DNA of 64,000 bases, from contig NZ_LMUI01000011.1 of NCBI RefSeq assembly GCF_009765995.1, positions 971,475-1,035,474 on the forward strand. Direction: 5' to 3'. Position 1 is the stretch's first letter, and every line of letters begins with the position of its first letter. This document shows positions 17,320 through 24,907 of this stretch, in pieces. This DNA comes from Methylocapsa sp. S129. Its GTDB lineage: Bacteria; Pseudomonadota; Alphaproteobacteria; Rhizobiales; Beijerinckiaceae. The notes under the pieces are model-generated. The model saw only the letters and a list, made by a program, of their open reading frames with translations, did not search any database and was not told the DNA's origin. Position numbers and translations under genes: made by a program.

Positions 17320-18657
17320 ATGGCTGCTTACGATCTACCTCTGACGGGCGCTAACAGCCTCGATAGTATTCTCCAGACTGATGGCTTCGATGCAGCAATC
17401 AGGCAGAACATAATCGACTACCTCAACAACGCTGGCGATTCACCGCCAGTAAGCGTGCAGATCGGCGGTTATCCCGGTTTCCAGGCGGACGCCAACGGCA
17501 ATCTTCCTCAGGTCCTCATCGTTCCGCCGTCATCGATCGTGGTGAATACGGATGACGATCCCAACCTTCAGGTCATCGTCGATCCCGACGCGTCTGTGAC
17601 CGTCACTGGAGCCGGTAGCGAGCTCGTCGTCGTCGGCGCCGGCGACAACAGCGTGAATCTGGATGGGACGGGCAACAACATCGTCGAGATGGGCAACGGC
17701 AGAGATACGGTCTTTGCCGGCGCAGGCTCCGACACGATTTACGGGGGCTCCGGCCCGGACGCGCTGCATGCGGGAACCGGCGACTTTCAGCTTCTTGAAG
17801 GCGGCAACGGCGCCGACACGCTCTGGGGCGGGTCCGGGTCTTCCGACACGCTCGTTGGCGGCAAGGGCGACGACGTTCTTCACGCCGGGACCGGCGACTT
17901 TCAGCTTCTCGAAGGCGGCAAGGGCGCCGACACGCTCTGGGGCGGGTCCGGGTCTTCCGACACGCTCGCCGGCGGCAACGGCGCCGACGTTCTTCACGCG
18001 GGGACCGGCGACTTCCAATTGCTGGAAGGCGGCAAGGGCGACGATACGCTCTGGGGCGGCACGGGAACGTCCGACACGCTCGCCGGCGGCAAGGGCGACG
18101 ACGTGCTCCATGCCGGCAGCGGCGACTATCAGTCGCTTTCGGGTGGTTCAGGCAGCGATACGCTGTGGGGTGGAACGGGGTCTTTTGACACGCTCTCGGG
18201 TGGCAAAGGCAACGACGCGCTCCATGCCGGCAGCGGCGCCGATCAATCGCTTTCAGGCGGCTCGGGCAATGATACGCTGTGGGGCGGAACTGGCGCGTGG
18301 GACACGCTCTCGGGCGGCTCGGGCGCGGACGTGCTGCACGGCGGCTCGGGAACCCACGAATTGCTGTCGGGCGGCGCCGGCGCCGACACGATCTACGCCG
18401 GACAGGGCGGCGGCGATACGCTCGATGGCGGCGCCGGCAACGACACGTTCCACGTCGGCGCCACAGGCAGCGATACGATCGACGGCGGAACGGGAACGAA
18501 CACGCTCGATTTCGACAACCACGCGGACAATTCAGCCGTCCATATTTCGACGACCAGCGGGGTTACGACGGTTCACTTCTCCGATACCGGCCAGACTTTC
18601 ACGGTCAGCAACGTTCAGGAGATCGTCTTCGACGATCACCAACACACCAGCATCTAG
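17320..18657 (+). CDS. RTX-like glycine-rich repeat protein, probable type I secretion substrate
   Basis: The 445-residue acidic protein has no N-terminal signal peptide. After a 125-residue N-terminal part with short beta strands come glycine/aspartate repeats of the RTX type (GGxGxDxL). Residues about 149-376 form six 38-residue units, each made of four subrepeats of 9, 10, 9 and 10 residues (GGNGADTLW, GGSGSSDTLV, GGKGDDVLH, AGTGDFQLLE). The last 50 residues end in VSNVQEIVFDDHQHTSI, resembling a C-terminal type I export signal. Classical RTX repeats bind calcium outside the cell; here every fourth subrepeat lacks the usual Asp. A good RBS (GAGGGG) sits nine bases before the ATG. The ABC exporter follows 252 bases downstream. 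Confidence 0.85.
   Translation: MAAYDLPLTGANSLDSILQTDGFDAAIRQNIIDYLNNAGDSPPVSVQIGGYPGFQADANGNLPQVLIVPPSSIVVNTDDDPNLQVIVDPDASVTVTGAGSELVVVGAGDNSVNLDGTGNNIVEMGNGRDTVFAGAGSDTIYGGSGPDALHAGTGDFQLLEGGNGADTLWGGSGSSDTLVGGKGDDVLHAGTGDFQLLEGGKGADTLWGGSGSSDTLAGGNGADVLHAGTGDFQLLEGGKGDDTLWGGTGTSDTLAGGKGDDVLHAGSGDYQSLSGGSGSDTLWGGTGSFDTLSGGKGNDALHAGSGADQSLSGGSGNDTLWGGTGAWDTLSGGSGADVLHGGSGTHELLSGGAGADTIYAGQGGGDTLDGGAGNDTFHVGATGSDTIDGGTGTNTLDFDNHADNSAVHISTTSGVTTVHFSDTGQTFTVSNVQEIVFDDHQHTSI
17764..18447 (+). repeat. Six in-phase tandem 114-bp coding repeats
   Basis: Successive units begin at 17764, 17878, 17992, 18106, 18220 and 18334, always exactly 114 bases apart. Units 1-3 are nearly identical (ACCGGCGACTTTCAGCTTCT recurs in the first two); units 4-6 diverge more, for example QSLSGG in place of QLLEGG. 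The phase never breaks, so units can be gained or lost without a frameshift. Confidence 0.9.
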
Positions 18658-18809
18658 CCCTTTCGTGGCGTCGGCGGTTCTGGAGCGCCACAGCCGCCGA
18701 GCGCCAATTGTTCTGCCATTCCTGGGGCTGGCGAGGACGGGCGCTTGGCGCCGCGGCTCCAGGGGTCCCGCTTGGGGCCCGCGCGCCCGAACGAAGAATG
18801 GCGGCGAAG

Positions 18810-18840
18810 GGCGACGGGCCTCAATCCAGCGCCCGTCGCC
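18810..18840 (+). terminator. Strong hairpin between the RTX-like gene and its exporter
   Basis: A perfect 10-bp stem (GGCGACGGGC / GCCCGTCGCC) with an 11-base loop lies 150 bases after the RTX-like stop and 70 bases before the exporter start. There is no T-run, so it is not a canonical rho-independent terminator. In RTX operons a partial terminator or RNA-stabilising hairpin at this point commonly makes the secreted protein more abundant than its exporter. Confidence 0.5.
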
Positions 18841-18909
18841 GGCTTGTCAGTCACACATTTCGAACGGCGGCGCGCACGCTGTTCAGAGGGGTTTCGCATT
18901 GACGTCAAC

Positions 18910-21174
18910 ATGCCGAGGCGCACAATGTCGTTGACGACGGGCGCAGCGACTGTCGCGACGGAATTCGCTCCAGAAGGGCCTGTCGAGCCCACGGGCCTCG
19001 CCTGCCTTGTCATTGTCGCGCGCCATCATGGCTTGCATCTGACGATCGCCCAATTGATCCGCGACAATCTCCTCACCGGAGAAGAGGTCTCCGCTTCCCA
19101 ACTCCTCAAATGCGCGCGGTCGGCGGGGCTCAAGGCGAGCGCGCTGCGGCTTAGCGGGAGCCGGCTGAGCCAACTCAAGAAGACTCTGCCGGCCGTCGTC
19201 AGACTGAAGAATGGCGCGAATATGGTGCTGCGCCGGATCGACGGGGAAGCGGATCAGACGCGCATCGTTCTTCAGGATCCAAACGCGAGCGACGATGCGC
19301 CGCTCATCATTGATCGTCCGCGCTTCGAAGAGGTCTGGACGGGCGAGACCATCCTCGTTAAGCGCAACTATGAAATCTCCGATGAGTCGCAGCCGTTCAG
19401 CATCGGCTTCGTTCTCGCCCTATTGTTCCGTGAGCGCTGGATCATTCGCGACATCGCCATTTGCGCGATCGTGCTCAGTTTTCTGGCTCTGACGCCGATC
19501 ATTTTCTGGCGCCTGCTCTCAGACAAGGTCATCTACTACAAGGCTTACAACACGCTGTCCGTCCTCTGCGTCGCGATGGCGGTGCTCGTCGCGTTCGAAG
19601 CCATGTTCGCCTATCTGCGCCAACTGCTCATTCTGCATCTGACGACGCGCGTCGACGTCAAGCTCGCGAAATATATGTTCGACAAGATCCTCAACCTGCC
19701 TATCGACTTTTTCGAACGAACGCAGGTCGGACGTATCACCTATGATGCGCAGCAGATCTGGCGCATTCGAACGTTCCTGATGGGCCAATTGTTTGGCACC
19801 GTTCTCGATTCGACGACGATGCTCGTCTTCGTGCCGATCATGTTCTTTTTCAGCACCACCATGACGCTGATCGTCCTTGGCTCCTGTGCGGCGATGTCGC
19901 TCTGGATTATCGGAATGCTCCCTTACACCAGGCGCAAGTCGAACGCGGTCGAGGCCGCGGAGTCACAGCGCGGCGCATTTCTCGTTCAGACGATCCACGG
20001 CATTCGCACGGTCAAGTCTCTGGCGCTTGATACGCGACAGCGCCATATCTGGGACGTTCACACCGCGCGCGTCGCCAAACTGCGCTTCGCCGAAGGCATG
20101 GCCGGCAACCTGCTCCATTCCGTGGTGCGGCCGTTCGAGCGTTTCGCCGTTAGCGGTTCCTTCGCGGTCGGCGTCTATCTCGCGCTTTCGTCGGACGACC
20201 CGGTCTATATCGGCGCGCTTTTCGCATTCTTGCTGCTTTCGCAACGGGTCTCCGGGCCGCTGTTGCAGATGGCCAAGCTCGTCAATCAATATGACGAGGC
20301 GCGTCTCGCAGTGGCGGTGGTCGCTCAACTCGTCAATCAGACGCCCGAAGAAGGGCGTGGCGGCCACGGCGTTCGCACGCCGCTCGAAGGCCACGTTCAA
20401 TTCTCCAATGTCACGTTCAAATATCAAGGTGCGTCGAGCCCGGCCCTGCGGGGCGTATCGTTCGACGCGCCCTTGGGGGCCACACTCGGCATCATGGGCC
20501 GAAGCGGCTCAGGCAAGACGACGATCACCCGGCTGCTTCAGCGCCTGCACTCGAATTATGAAGGCTTGATCAAGATCGACGGGATCGATGTGCGTGAATA
20601 TGACATCGATCACCTGCGCCGGAGCCTTGGCGTCGTCCTGCAAGATAATTTTCTGTTCAGCGGAACGATCCGCGAGAATATAGCCGCCGCCAAGAGCGAT
20701 GCGAGCTTCGATGAGGTTGTTCGCGCCGCCAGACTCGCCGGCGCCGAGGAGTTTATCGATAAGCTGCCGCGCGGCTACGAAACCATCATCTATGAGGGAT
20801 CGCCGAATCTGTCGGGCGGCCAGCGTCAGCGTCTCGCCATCGCGCGCGCATTGATCGTCGATCCCCGCATTCTGATCCTGGACGAAGCGACGAGCGCGCT
20901 CGACGCCGATAGCGAAGCGATCGTCAACGCCAATATCGCACGTATTGCTCAAGGCCGCACGTTGATCGTGATATCGCATCGTCTTTCGTCGCTTGTGACG
21001 GCCGACGCCATTCTCGTGCTTGAGCGCGGCGAGGTGCACGACTTCGGCCGGCACGAGGAGCTTCTCGAACGTTGTGACATCTACAGCAATCTCTGGCATC
21101 AGCAGACCCAGCATATGACCGCGTCGACGCGGGTTGAGAAACAAACTTACAATGGGCCGCGCCGTGTCGGTTAG
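18910..21174 (+). CDS. Type I secretion ABC transporter with C39-like domain (HlyB type)
   Basis: The 754-residue protein has an N-terminal C39-like domain (about 25-140), a six-helix exporter domain (about 165-440) and a nucleotide-binding domain (about 490-735). ATPase motifs are GRSGSGKTT (Walker A, near 530), LSGGQRQRLAIARAL (signature) and ILILDEATSALD (Walker B). In the peptidase-like domain the segment EPTGLACLVIVARHHG lacks the catalytic Cys at its usual place, so it is probably a docking domain as in HlyB rather than a protease. The ATG at 18910 is chosen because upstream codons are not protein-like. It overlaps the HlyD-type gene by 23 bases and should export the RTX-like protein. 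Confidence 0.9.
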   Translation: MPRRTMSLTTGAATVATEFAPEGPVEPTGLACLVIVARHHGLHLTIAQLIRDNLLTGEEVSASQLLKCARSAGLKASALRLSGSRLSQLKKTLPAVVRLKNGANMVLRRIDGEADQTRIVLQDPNASDDAPLIIDRPRFEEVWTGETILVKRNYEISDESQPFSIGFVLALLFRERWIIRDIAICAIVLSFLALTPIIFWRLLSDKVIYYKAYNTLSVLCVAMAVLVAFEAMFAYLRQLLILHLTTRVDVKLAKYMFDKILNLPIDFFERTQVGRITYDAQQIWRIRTFLMGQLFGTVLDSTTMLVFVPIMFFFSTTMTLIVLGSCAAMSLWIIGMLPYTRRKSNAVEAAESQRGAFLVQTIHGIRTVKSLALDTRQRHIWDVHTARVAKLRFAEGMAGNLLHSVVRPFERFAVSGSFAVGVYLALSSDDPVYIGALFAFLLLSQRVSGPLLQMAKLVNQYDEARLAVAVVAQLVNQTPEEGRGGHGVRTPLEGHVQFSNVTFKYQGASSPALRGVSFDAPLGATLGIMGRSGSGKTTITRLLQRLHSNYEGLIKIDGIDVREYDIDHLRRSLGVVLQDNFLFSGTIRENIAAAKSDASFDEVVRAARLAGAEEFIDKLPRGYETIIYEGSPNLSGGQRQRLAIARALIVDPRILILDEATSALDADSEAIVNANIARIAQGRTLIVISHRLSSLVTADAILVLERGEVHDFGRHEELLERCDIYSNLWHQQTQHMTASTRVEKQTYNGPRRVG

Positions 21175-22570
21175 GTCGCTCACACTCGGAACGCGGGGTC
21201 GACCCGGAGGAAGGGCGGACGAAGCGCGTGATGCGGCGGCGCTCGATGTCATTCACCAGTTCGAATCGGAGACCGCGACGATCGAGCGGGATCCCGTTCC
21301 GCGCTGGGCCCGGGTCACCATTCTGACGCTGACCGCGTTCCTCGTGTGCGGAATCGTCATCATGTCGCTCACACGGATCGACCGCGTCGTGACGAGTAAA
21401 GACGGCAAGATTGTCACGACCGGGCAAATCAACGTGCTCCAGGCGCTCGATCCGTCGATCATCAAGAGCATCGATGTGGGTGAGGGGGATGAAGTGCGCA
21501 AAGGGCAGGTGCTCGGCGCGCTCGATCCAACTTTTGCCGCCGCCGACGTGAGGCAATTGCAGCTTCAGGTCGCAAGCCTTGAGGCGCAAGCGGCGCGCGA
21601 TGAGGCGCAGCTCGATGATCGCCCGCTGACGCTCCCAGAAGCCGGAGCCGATTCCGAACTGCATCGCTATGGCGAAGTGCAGAGGAGTTACTACGAGCAG
21701 CAGATGGCGCAATATAAAGCGCAACTGGCCAGCTTCGACGCCAAGATTGCACAGGCGCAGGCGACGATGGCCAAGTTCGGGGCTGACGAATCACACTTCC
21801 GGGACCGACAGGATATTGCGCAGAAGATCGAAGATATGCGATCGATCCTCGCTTTGCACGGCACGGGCTCCCAACTCAATCTTCTTAACTCCCAGGACCA
21901 GCGCATGGAGCTCGCGCGCAGCCTCGACTTCGACCACAGCAGTCTGGTTGAGGCGCAGCACACGCTCGCTTCTCTCACCGCCGATCGCGCCGCTTTCGTG
22001 CAACAATGGTCGACGCAATTGAGCCAAGACCTTGTCGCCACCCGCAATAGTCTCGATCTCGCACGCTCACAGTTCGAAAAGGCGACCAAGCATAAGGATC
22101 TCGTTCGACTTACCGCGGGCGAACCTTCGGTCGTGCTCACAATCGCGCGGCTCTCGGTCGGATCCGTCCTCAAGGAGGGCGACACCCTCTTCACGCTCAT
22201 GCCGACCAGCGCTCCTGTCGAAGCGGAAGTCTTCATTTCGGCACAGGAGATAGGTTTTGTCCGTCCCGGCGATCGTTGCGTGCTCAAGATCGCCGCCTTC
22301 AACTATATGGAGCACGGAACCGCCAGCGGCACGGTGCGCTGGATCAGCGACAACGCGTTCACGACCGACGATGACGGCAAGCCGGTCGAAGCCTATTATA
22401 AAGCGCGCTGCAGCGCCGACGGGTTGAATTTCCGCAACGTTCCGCCGAAATTCCGTCTCATTCCGGGCATGACGCTGGAAGCCGACTTGAAAGTGGGGAC
22501 GCGATCGGTCGCTATGTACCTTCTCGGCGGCGTGATGCGCGGGCTTAACGAGGCGATGCGGGAACCATGA
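21152..22570 (+). CDS. HlyD-family membrane fusion protein of type I secretion
   Basis: The 472-residue protein has a cytoplasmic N-terminus, one membrane helix near residues 50-70 (VTILTLTAFLVCGIVIMSL), the first lipoyl half (KDGKIVTTGQINVLQALDP), a long helical hairpin (about 140-320), and a second lipoyl and beta-barrel part with VGSVLKEGDTLFTLMP and FRLIPGMTLEADLKVGTRS, the HlyD C-terminal hallmark. It bridges the inner-membrane ABC protein and an outer-membrane TolC-like channel, which is not encoded in the window. The start at 21152 lies inside the end of the exporter gene, pointing to coupled translation; GTG at 21164 is an alternative. Confidence 0.9.
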   Translation: MGRAVSVRSLTLGTRGRPGGRADEARDAAALDVIHQFESETATIERDPVPRWARVTILTLTAFLVCGIVIMSLTRIDRVVTSKDGKIVTTGQINVLQALDPSIIKSIDVGEGDEVRKGQVLGALDPTFAAADVRQLQLQVASLEAQAARDEAQLDDRPLTLPEAGADSELHRYGEVQRSYYEQQMAQYKAQLASFDAKIAQAQATMAKFGADESHFRDRQDIAQKIEDMRSILALHGTGSQLNLLNSQDQRMELARSLDFDHSSLVEAQHTLASLTADRAAFVQQWSTQLSQDLVATRNSLDLARSQFEKATKHKDLVRLTAGEPSVVLTIARLSVGSVLKEGDTLFTLMPTSAPVEAEVFISAQEIGFVRPGDRCVLKIAAFNYMEHGTASGTVRWISDNAFTTDDDGKPVEAYYKARCSADGLNFRNVPPKFRLIPGMTLEADLKVGTRSVAMYLLGGVMRGLNEAMREP

Positions 22571-22646
22571 TCCGCAGTCGAGAAAAAGCGACCAAAGTTT
22601 GGCCGGCGCTCGCCGCGACGTTGCGGATTCGAGGCGCGGCGTGGCG

Positions 22647-24731
22647 ATGAATCTCTCTTTCTTTAGCTCGAGGCGCGGCGGTTCGAGCTATGGATCCGTC
22701 GCGCCGTCGCGCTGGACCCGGCGCGGCCTCGCTTATCACAAGAATCGGCATTTTCTTCGCGCGTTGGAAGCCTGGAGGAAAGCGAGCGCGCGGGGCGACG
22801 CAGAAGCGAATTTTTTACTGGGACGGCTTTATGCGCGCGGCGAGGGGGTCATCCGCAGTGTGCCGGACGCCGTCGTCTGGTATCGACGCGCCGCAGACGC
22901 CGGCCATGTCGATGCGCAATATCAACTTGGCCTTATCCATCTCAACGGCGCCGATTCCGGCGGGGACGGGCGCAAGCTGTGGTTCGACTCCGCGTCCAGA
23001 CGCGATAGCGGGGCGGCCGAGAGGACGCGCGACATGTTCTTTCCCTGCGGAGTGACCGTCGAGCAGAATGCCGATGAGGCCGCACGCTGGATCGGCGCCG
23101 CCGCATCCGCCGGTAAGCCGGAGGCGCAGGCCGCGTGTGGCGATCTCTGCCGGCATGGGATCGGGTTGGCGCAAGACTTCGCGGAGGCGCGCCGTTGGTA
23201 TGAGCTGGCCGCTGAAAAGGACATTGCGTCGGCCGAATTTGGCCTTGGCGACATCTATTTTCAAGGTCTTGGCGTCCCCATCTCCTGTGAACTCGCTGCC
23301 GACTGGTACGAGAAGGCCGCCGCGAAAGGCGCCGTAAAGGCGCGGGTGGCGCTGGCGTTCATTTATCAATCGGGCGCCGGCCGACCGGCCGATCTGGAGA
23401 AGGCGGGCCGCCTCTTCGCCGAGGCGGCCGAACAGGGCGAGCCGCGTGGGCTCTACTATGCGGCCCTGATGCATCTGAGAGGCGACGGATTGCCTGAGAA
23501 CGCGGATAAGGCCGAGACCTATCTGCGCCGCGCGGCTAAGCTGCAATATCTGCCCGCCATCATTAGCCTCGCGGAATTTTACGCACGCGCCGACAGCGTT
23601 AAACAAGATCCTCGCGAGTCGGCGGATTGGTATCGCCGAGCAGCCGAGCTTGACGACCTGCAGTCGCAGTTCTTTATCGGACGCATATATGCAACCGGCG
23701 CAGGCGTCCCCCTCAACTTACGCGAATCGGCGCGATGGTTCGAACGCGCCGCCAAGCGCGGGCACGCCACCGCCGCCCACAATATCGCGATCTATCGTTC
23801 GAAGGGCGCAGGCGTCGCCAAGGACCTTGCAAAAGCCGTCGAATGGCATAGAGCGGCCGCAGAGGGCGGCGTGATCGCTTCGCAAGTGCGGCTGGGCAAG
23901 ATTTATGCAACGGGCGACGGCGCTCCGCGCGATATAGGCCTCGCGGTGCTTTGGCTGCGCAAAGGCGCACAGAGCGGCGATGCAGAAGCGCAGACCGCGC
24001 TCGCGCTGCTGCATCTGCGGAGCGAGACCGAGCCGACCGATCTTCACGAGGCGGAGATCATGCTGAAAGCCGCGGCGACGGGCGGGCACGCGCCTGCCGC
24101 TTTGCAACTGGGGCATCTTTATGCGGGCAAATATTCCGCTCCTGCGAAACCGGAAGAAGCGCTCGGTTGGTATACGAAGAGCGCCGAGGGGGGGCATGCG
24201 GAAGCCCAGTACGTGCTCGGTATGATGCATCAGGACGGACGAGGGACGCCTGAGAATTCGAGGCGCGCGGCCATCTGGCTGGAGAAGGCCGCAGGCAGCG
24301 GCCACGCGCTTTCGCAATTCCAACTCGCGGTGATGTATTCGACCGGGCAGGGCGTTGCGAAAGATCTCGAACAAGCGGTGGCTTGGTACGCGCGCGCGGC
24401 GGAGGGGGGCCACGCGGTCGCGCAGCACAATTACGCAATTATGCTGGCCAAGGGGCAAGGTTGCCATGCCGACAAGGCAAAGGCGGCGCACTGGCACAAG
24501 AAGGCCGCTGATCAGGGTTTGGAACAATCCCGCGCCGCTCTCGCTTTTCTGAGCGCCATCGCAAGCGAGGCAAAGCCGGATGATCGCCCGCCGGAGACTC
24601 CAGATGTCGGAGCGGCGGCTGCGCGCGAGGCAAACGCCAGCGTCGATGCGCCCTCTGCGACGCCCTCTCCAGTTCGCCGATCTCATCTCAATCAGGCGGA
24701 GGCCATGTCAAGGGTCGAGCGAGTTCCATGA
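22647..24731 (+). CDS. Sel1-like repeat protein
   Basis: The 694 residues consist almost wholly of about 15 Sel1-like repeats of roughly 36 residues (AEAQYVLGMMHQDGRGTP, A-x-WYRRAA-x-xGH patterns). These form a right-handed alpha-solenoid that binds other proteins. There is no clear signal peptide; the first 30 residues are basic and Ser/Arg-rich. The C-terminal 60 residues are Pro/Ala-rich and probably disordered. The ATG at 22647 is favoured over the more upstream start at 22599. It follows the HlyD-type gene by 76 bases and shares an ATGA junction with the next small frame, so it probably belongs to the export operon as a regulator or scaffold (inference). Confidence 0.8.
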   Translation: MNLSFFSSRRGGSSYGSVAPSRWTRRGLAYHKNRHFLRALEAWRKASARGDAEANFLLGRLYARGEGVIRSVPDAVVWYRRAADAGHVDAQYQLGLIHLNGADSGGDGRKLWFDSASRRDSGAAERTRDMFFPCGVTVEQNADEAARWIGAAASAGKPEAQAACGDLCRHGIGLAQDFAEARRWYELAAEKDIASAEFGLGDIYFQGLGVPISCELAADWYEKAAAKGAVKARVALAFIYQSGAGRPADLEKAGRLFAEAAEQGEPRGLYYAALMHLRGDGLPENADKAETYLRRAAKLQYLPAIISLAEFYARADSVKQDPRESADWYRRAAELDDLQSQFFIGRIYATGAGVPLNLRESARWFERAAKRGHATAAHNIAIYRSKGAGVAKDLAKAVEWHRAAAEGGVIASQVRLGKIYATGDGAPRDIGLAVLWLRKGAQSGDAEAQTALALLHLRSETEPTDLHEAEIMLKAAATGGHAPAALQLGHLYAGKYSAPAKPEEALGWYTKSAEGGHAEAQYVLGMMHQDGRGTPENSRRAAIWLEKAAGSGHALSQFQLAVMYSTGQGVAKDLEQAVAWYARAAEGGHAVAQHNYAIMLAKGQGCHADKAKAAHWHKKAADQGLEQSRAALAFLSAIASEAKPDDRPPETPDVGAAAAREANASVDAPSATPSPVRRSHLNQAEAMSRVERVP

Positions 24732-24907
24732 ATCCTGCCTCAGGCCAGGATCGCAGGTTTGCCGTCGAGGCCGTCGCCCGCGCGGGCTACTATTCTCGTG
24801 TCTCAGCTCAGAGACGCAAAAGCTGGGAGCCCATGCAGAAGCCTCCTGACGCGACATGGCGCCAACCGACAATGAGGCGCTGGCTTGCGCGCAAACGGCA
24901 TGTCTGA
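24728..24907 (+). CDS. Possible 59-residue small protein linking two operon genes
   Basis: An ATG at 24728 overlaps the stop of the Sel1 gene as ATGA, and the frame runs 59 codons to a TGA at 24905-24907. It therefore overlaps the start of the next gene (ATG 24900) by eight bases. The product is basic (MNPASGQDRRFAVEAVARAG at the start, RRWLARKRHV at the end) and resembles no family I know. The stop-start overlaps on both sides are typical of genuine coupled genes, but they could also be a re-initiation leader. Codon usage is only moderately like the neighbours. Confidence 0.4.
   Translation: MNPASGQDRRFAVEAVARAGYYSRVSAQRRKSWEPMQKPPDATWRQPTMRRWLARKRHV

Noticed and set aside
17764-18447. Regular repeats considered as a CRISPR array
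   Set aside because: Units are 114 bp with no unique spacers, are in frame and encode RTX-like turns.
17663-18934. 423-codon frame in an alternate phase of the RTX repeats
   Set aside because: The Ser/Arg/Thr-rich product is the by-product of GC-rich 114-bp repeats read out of phase.
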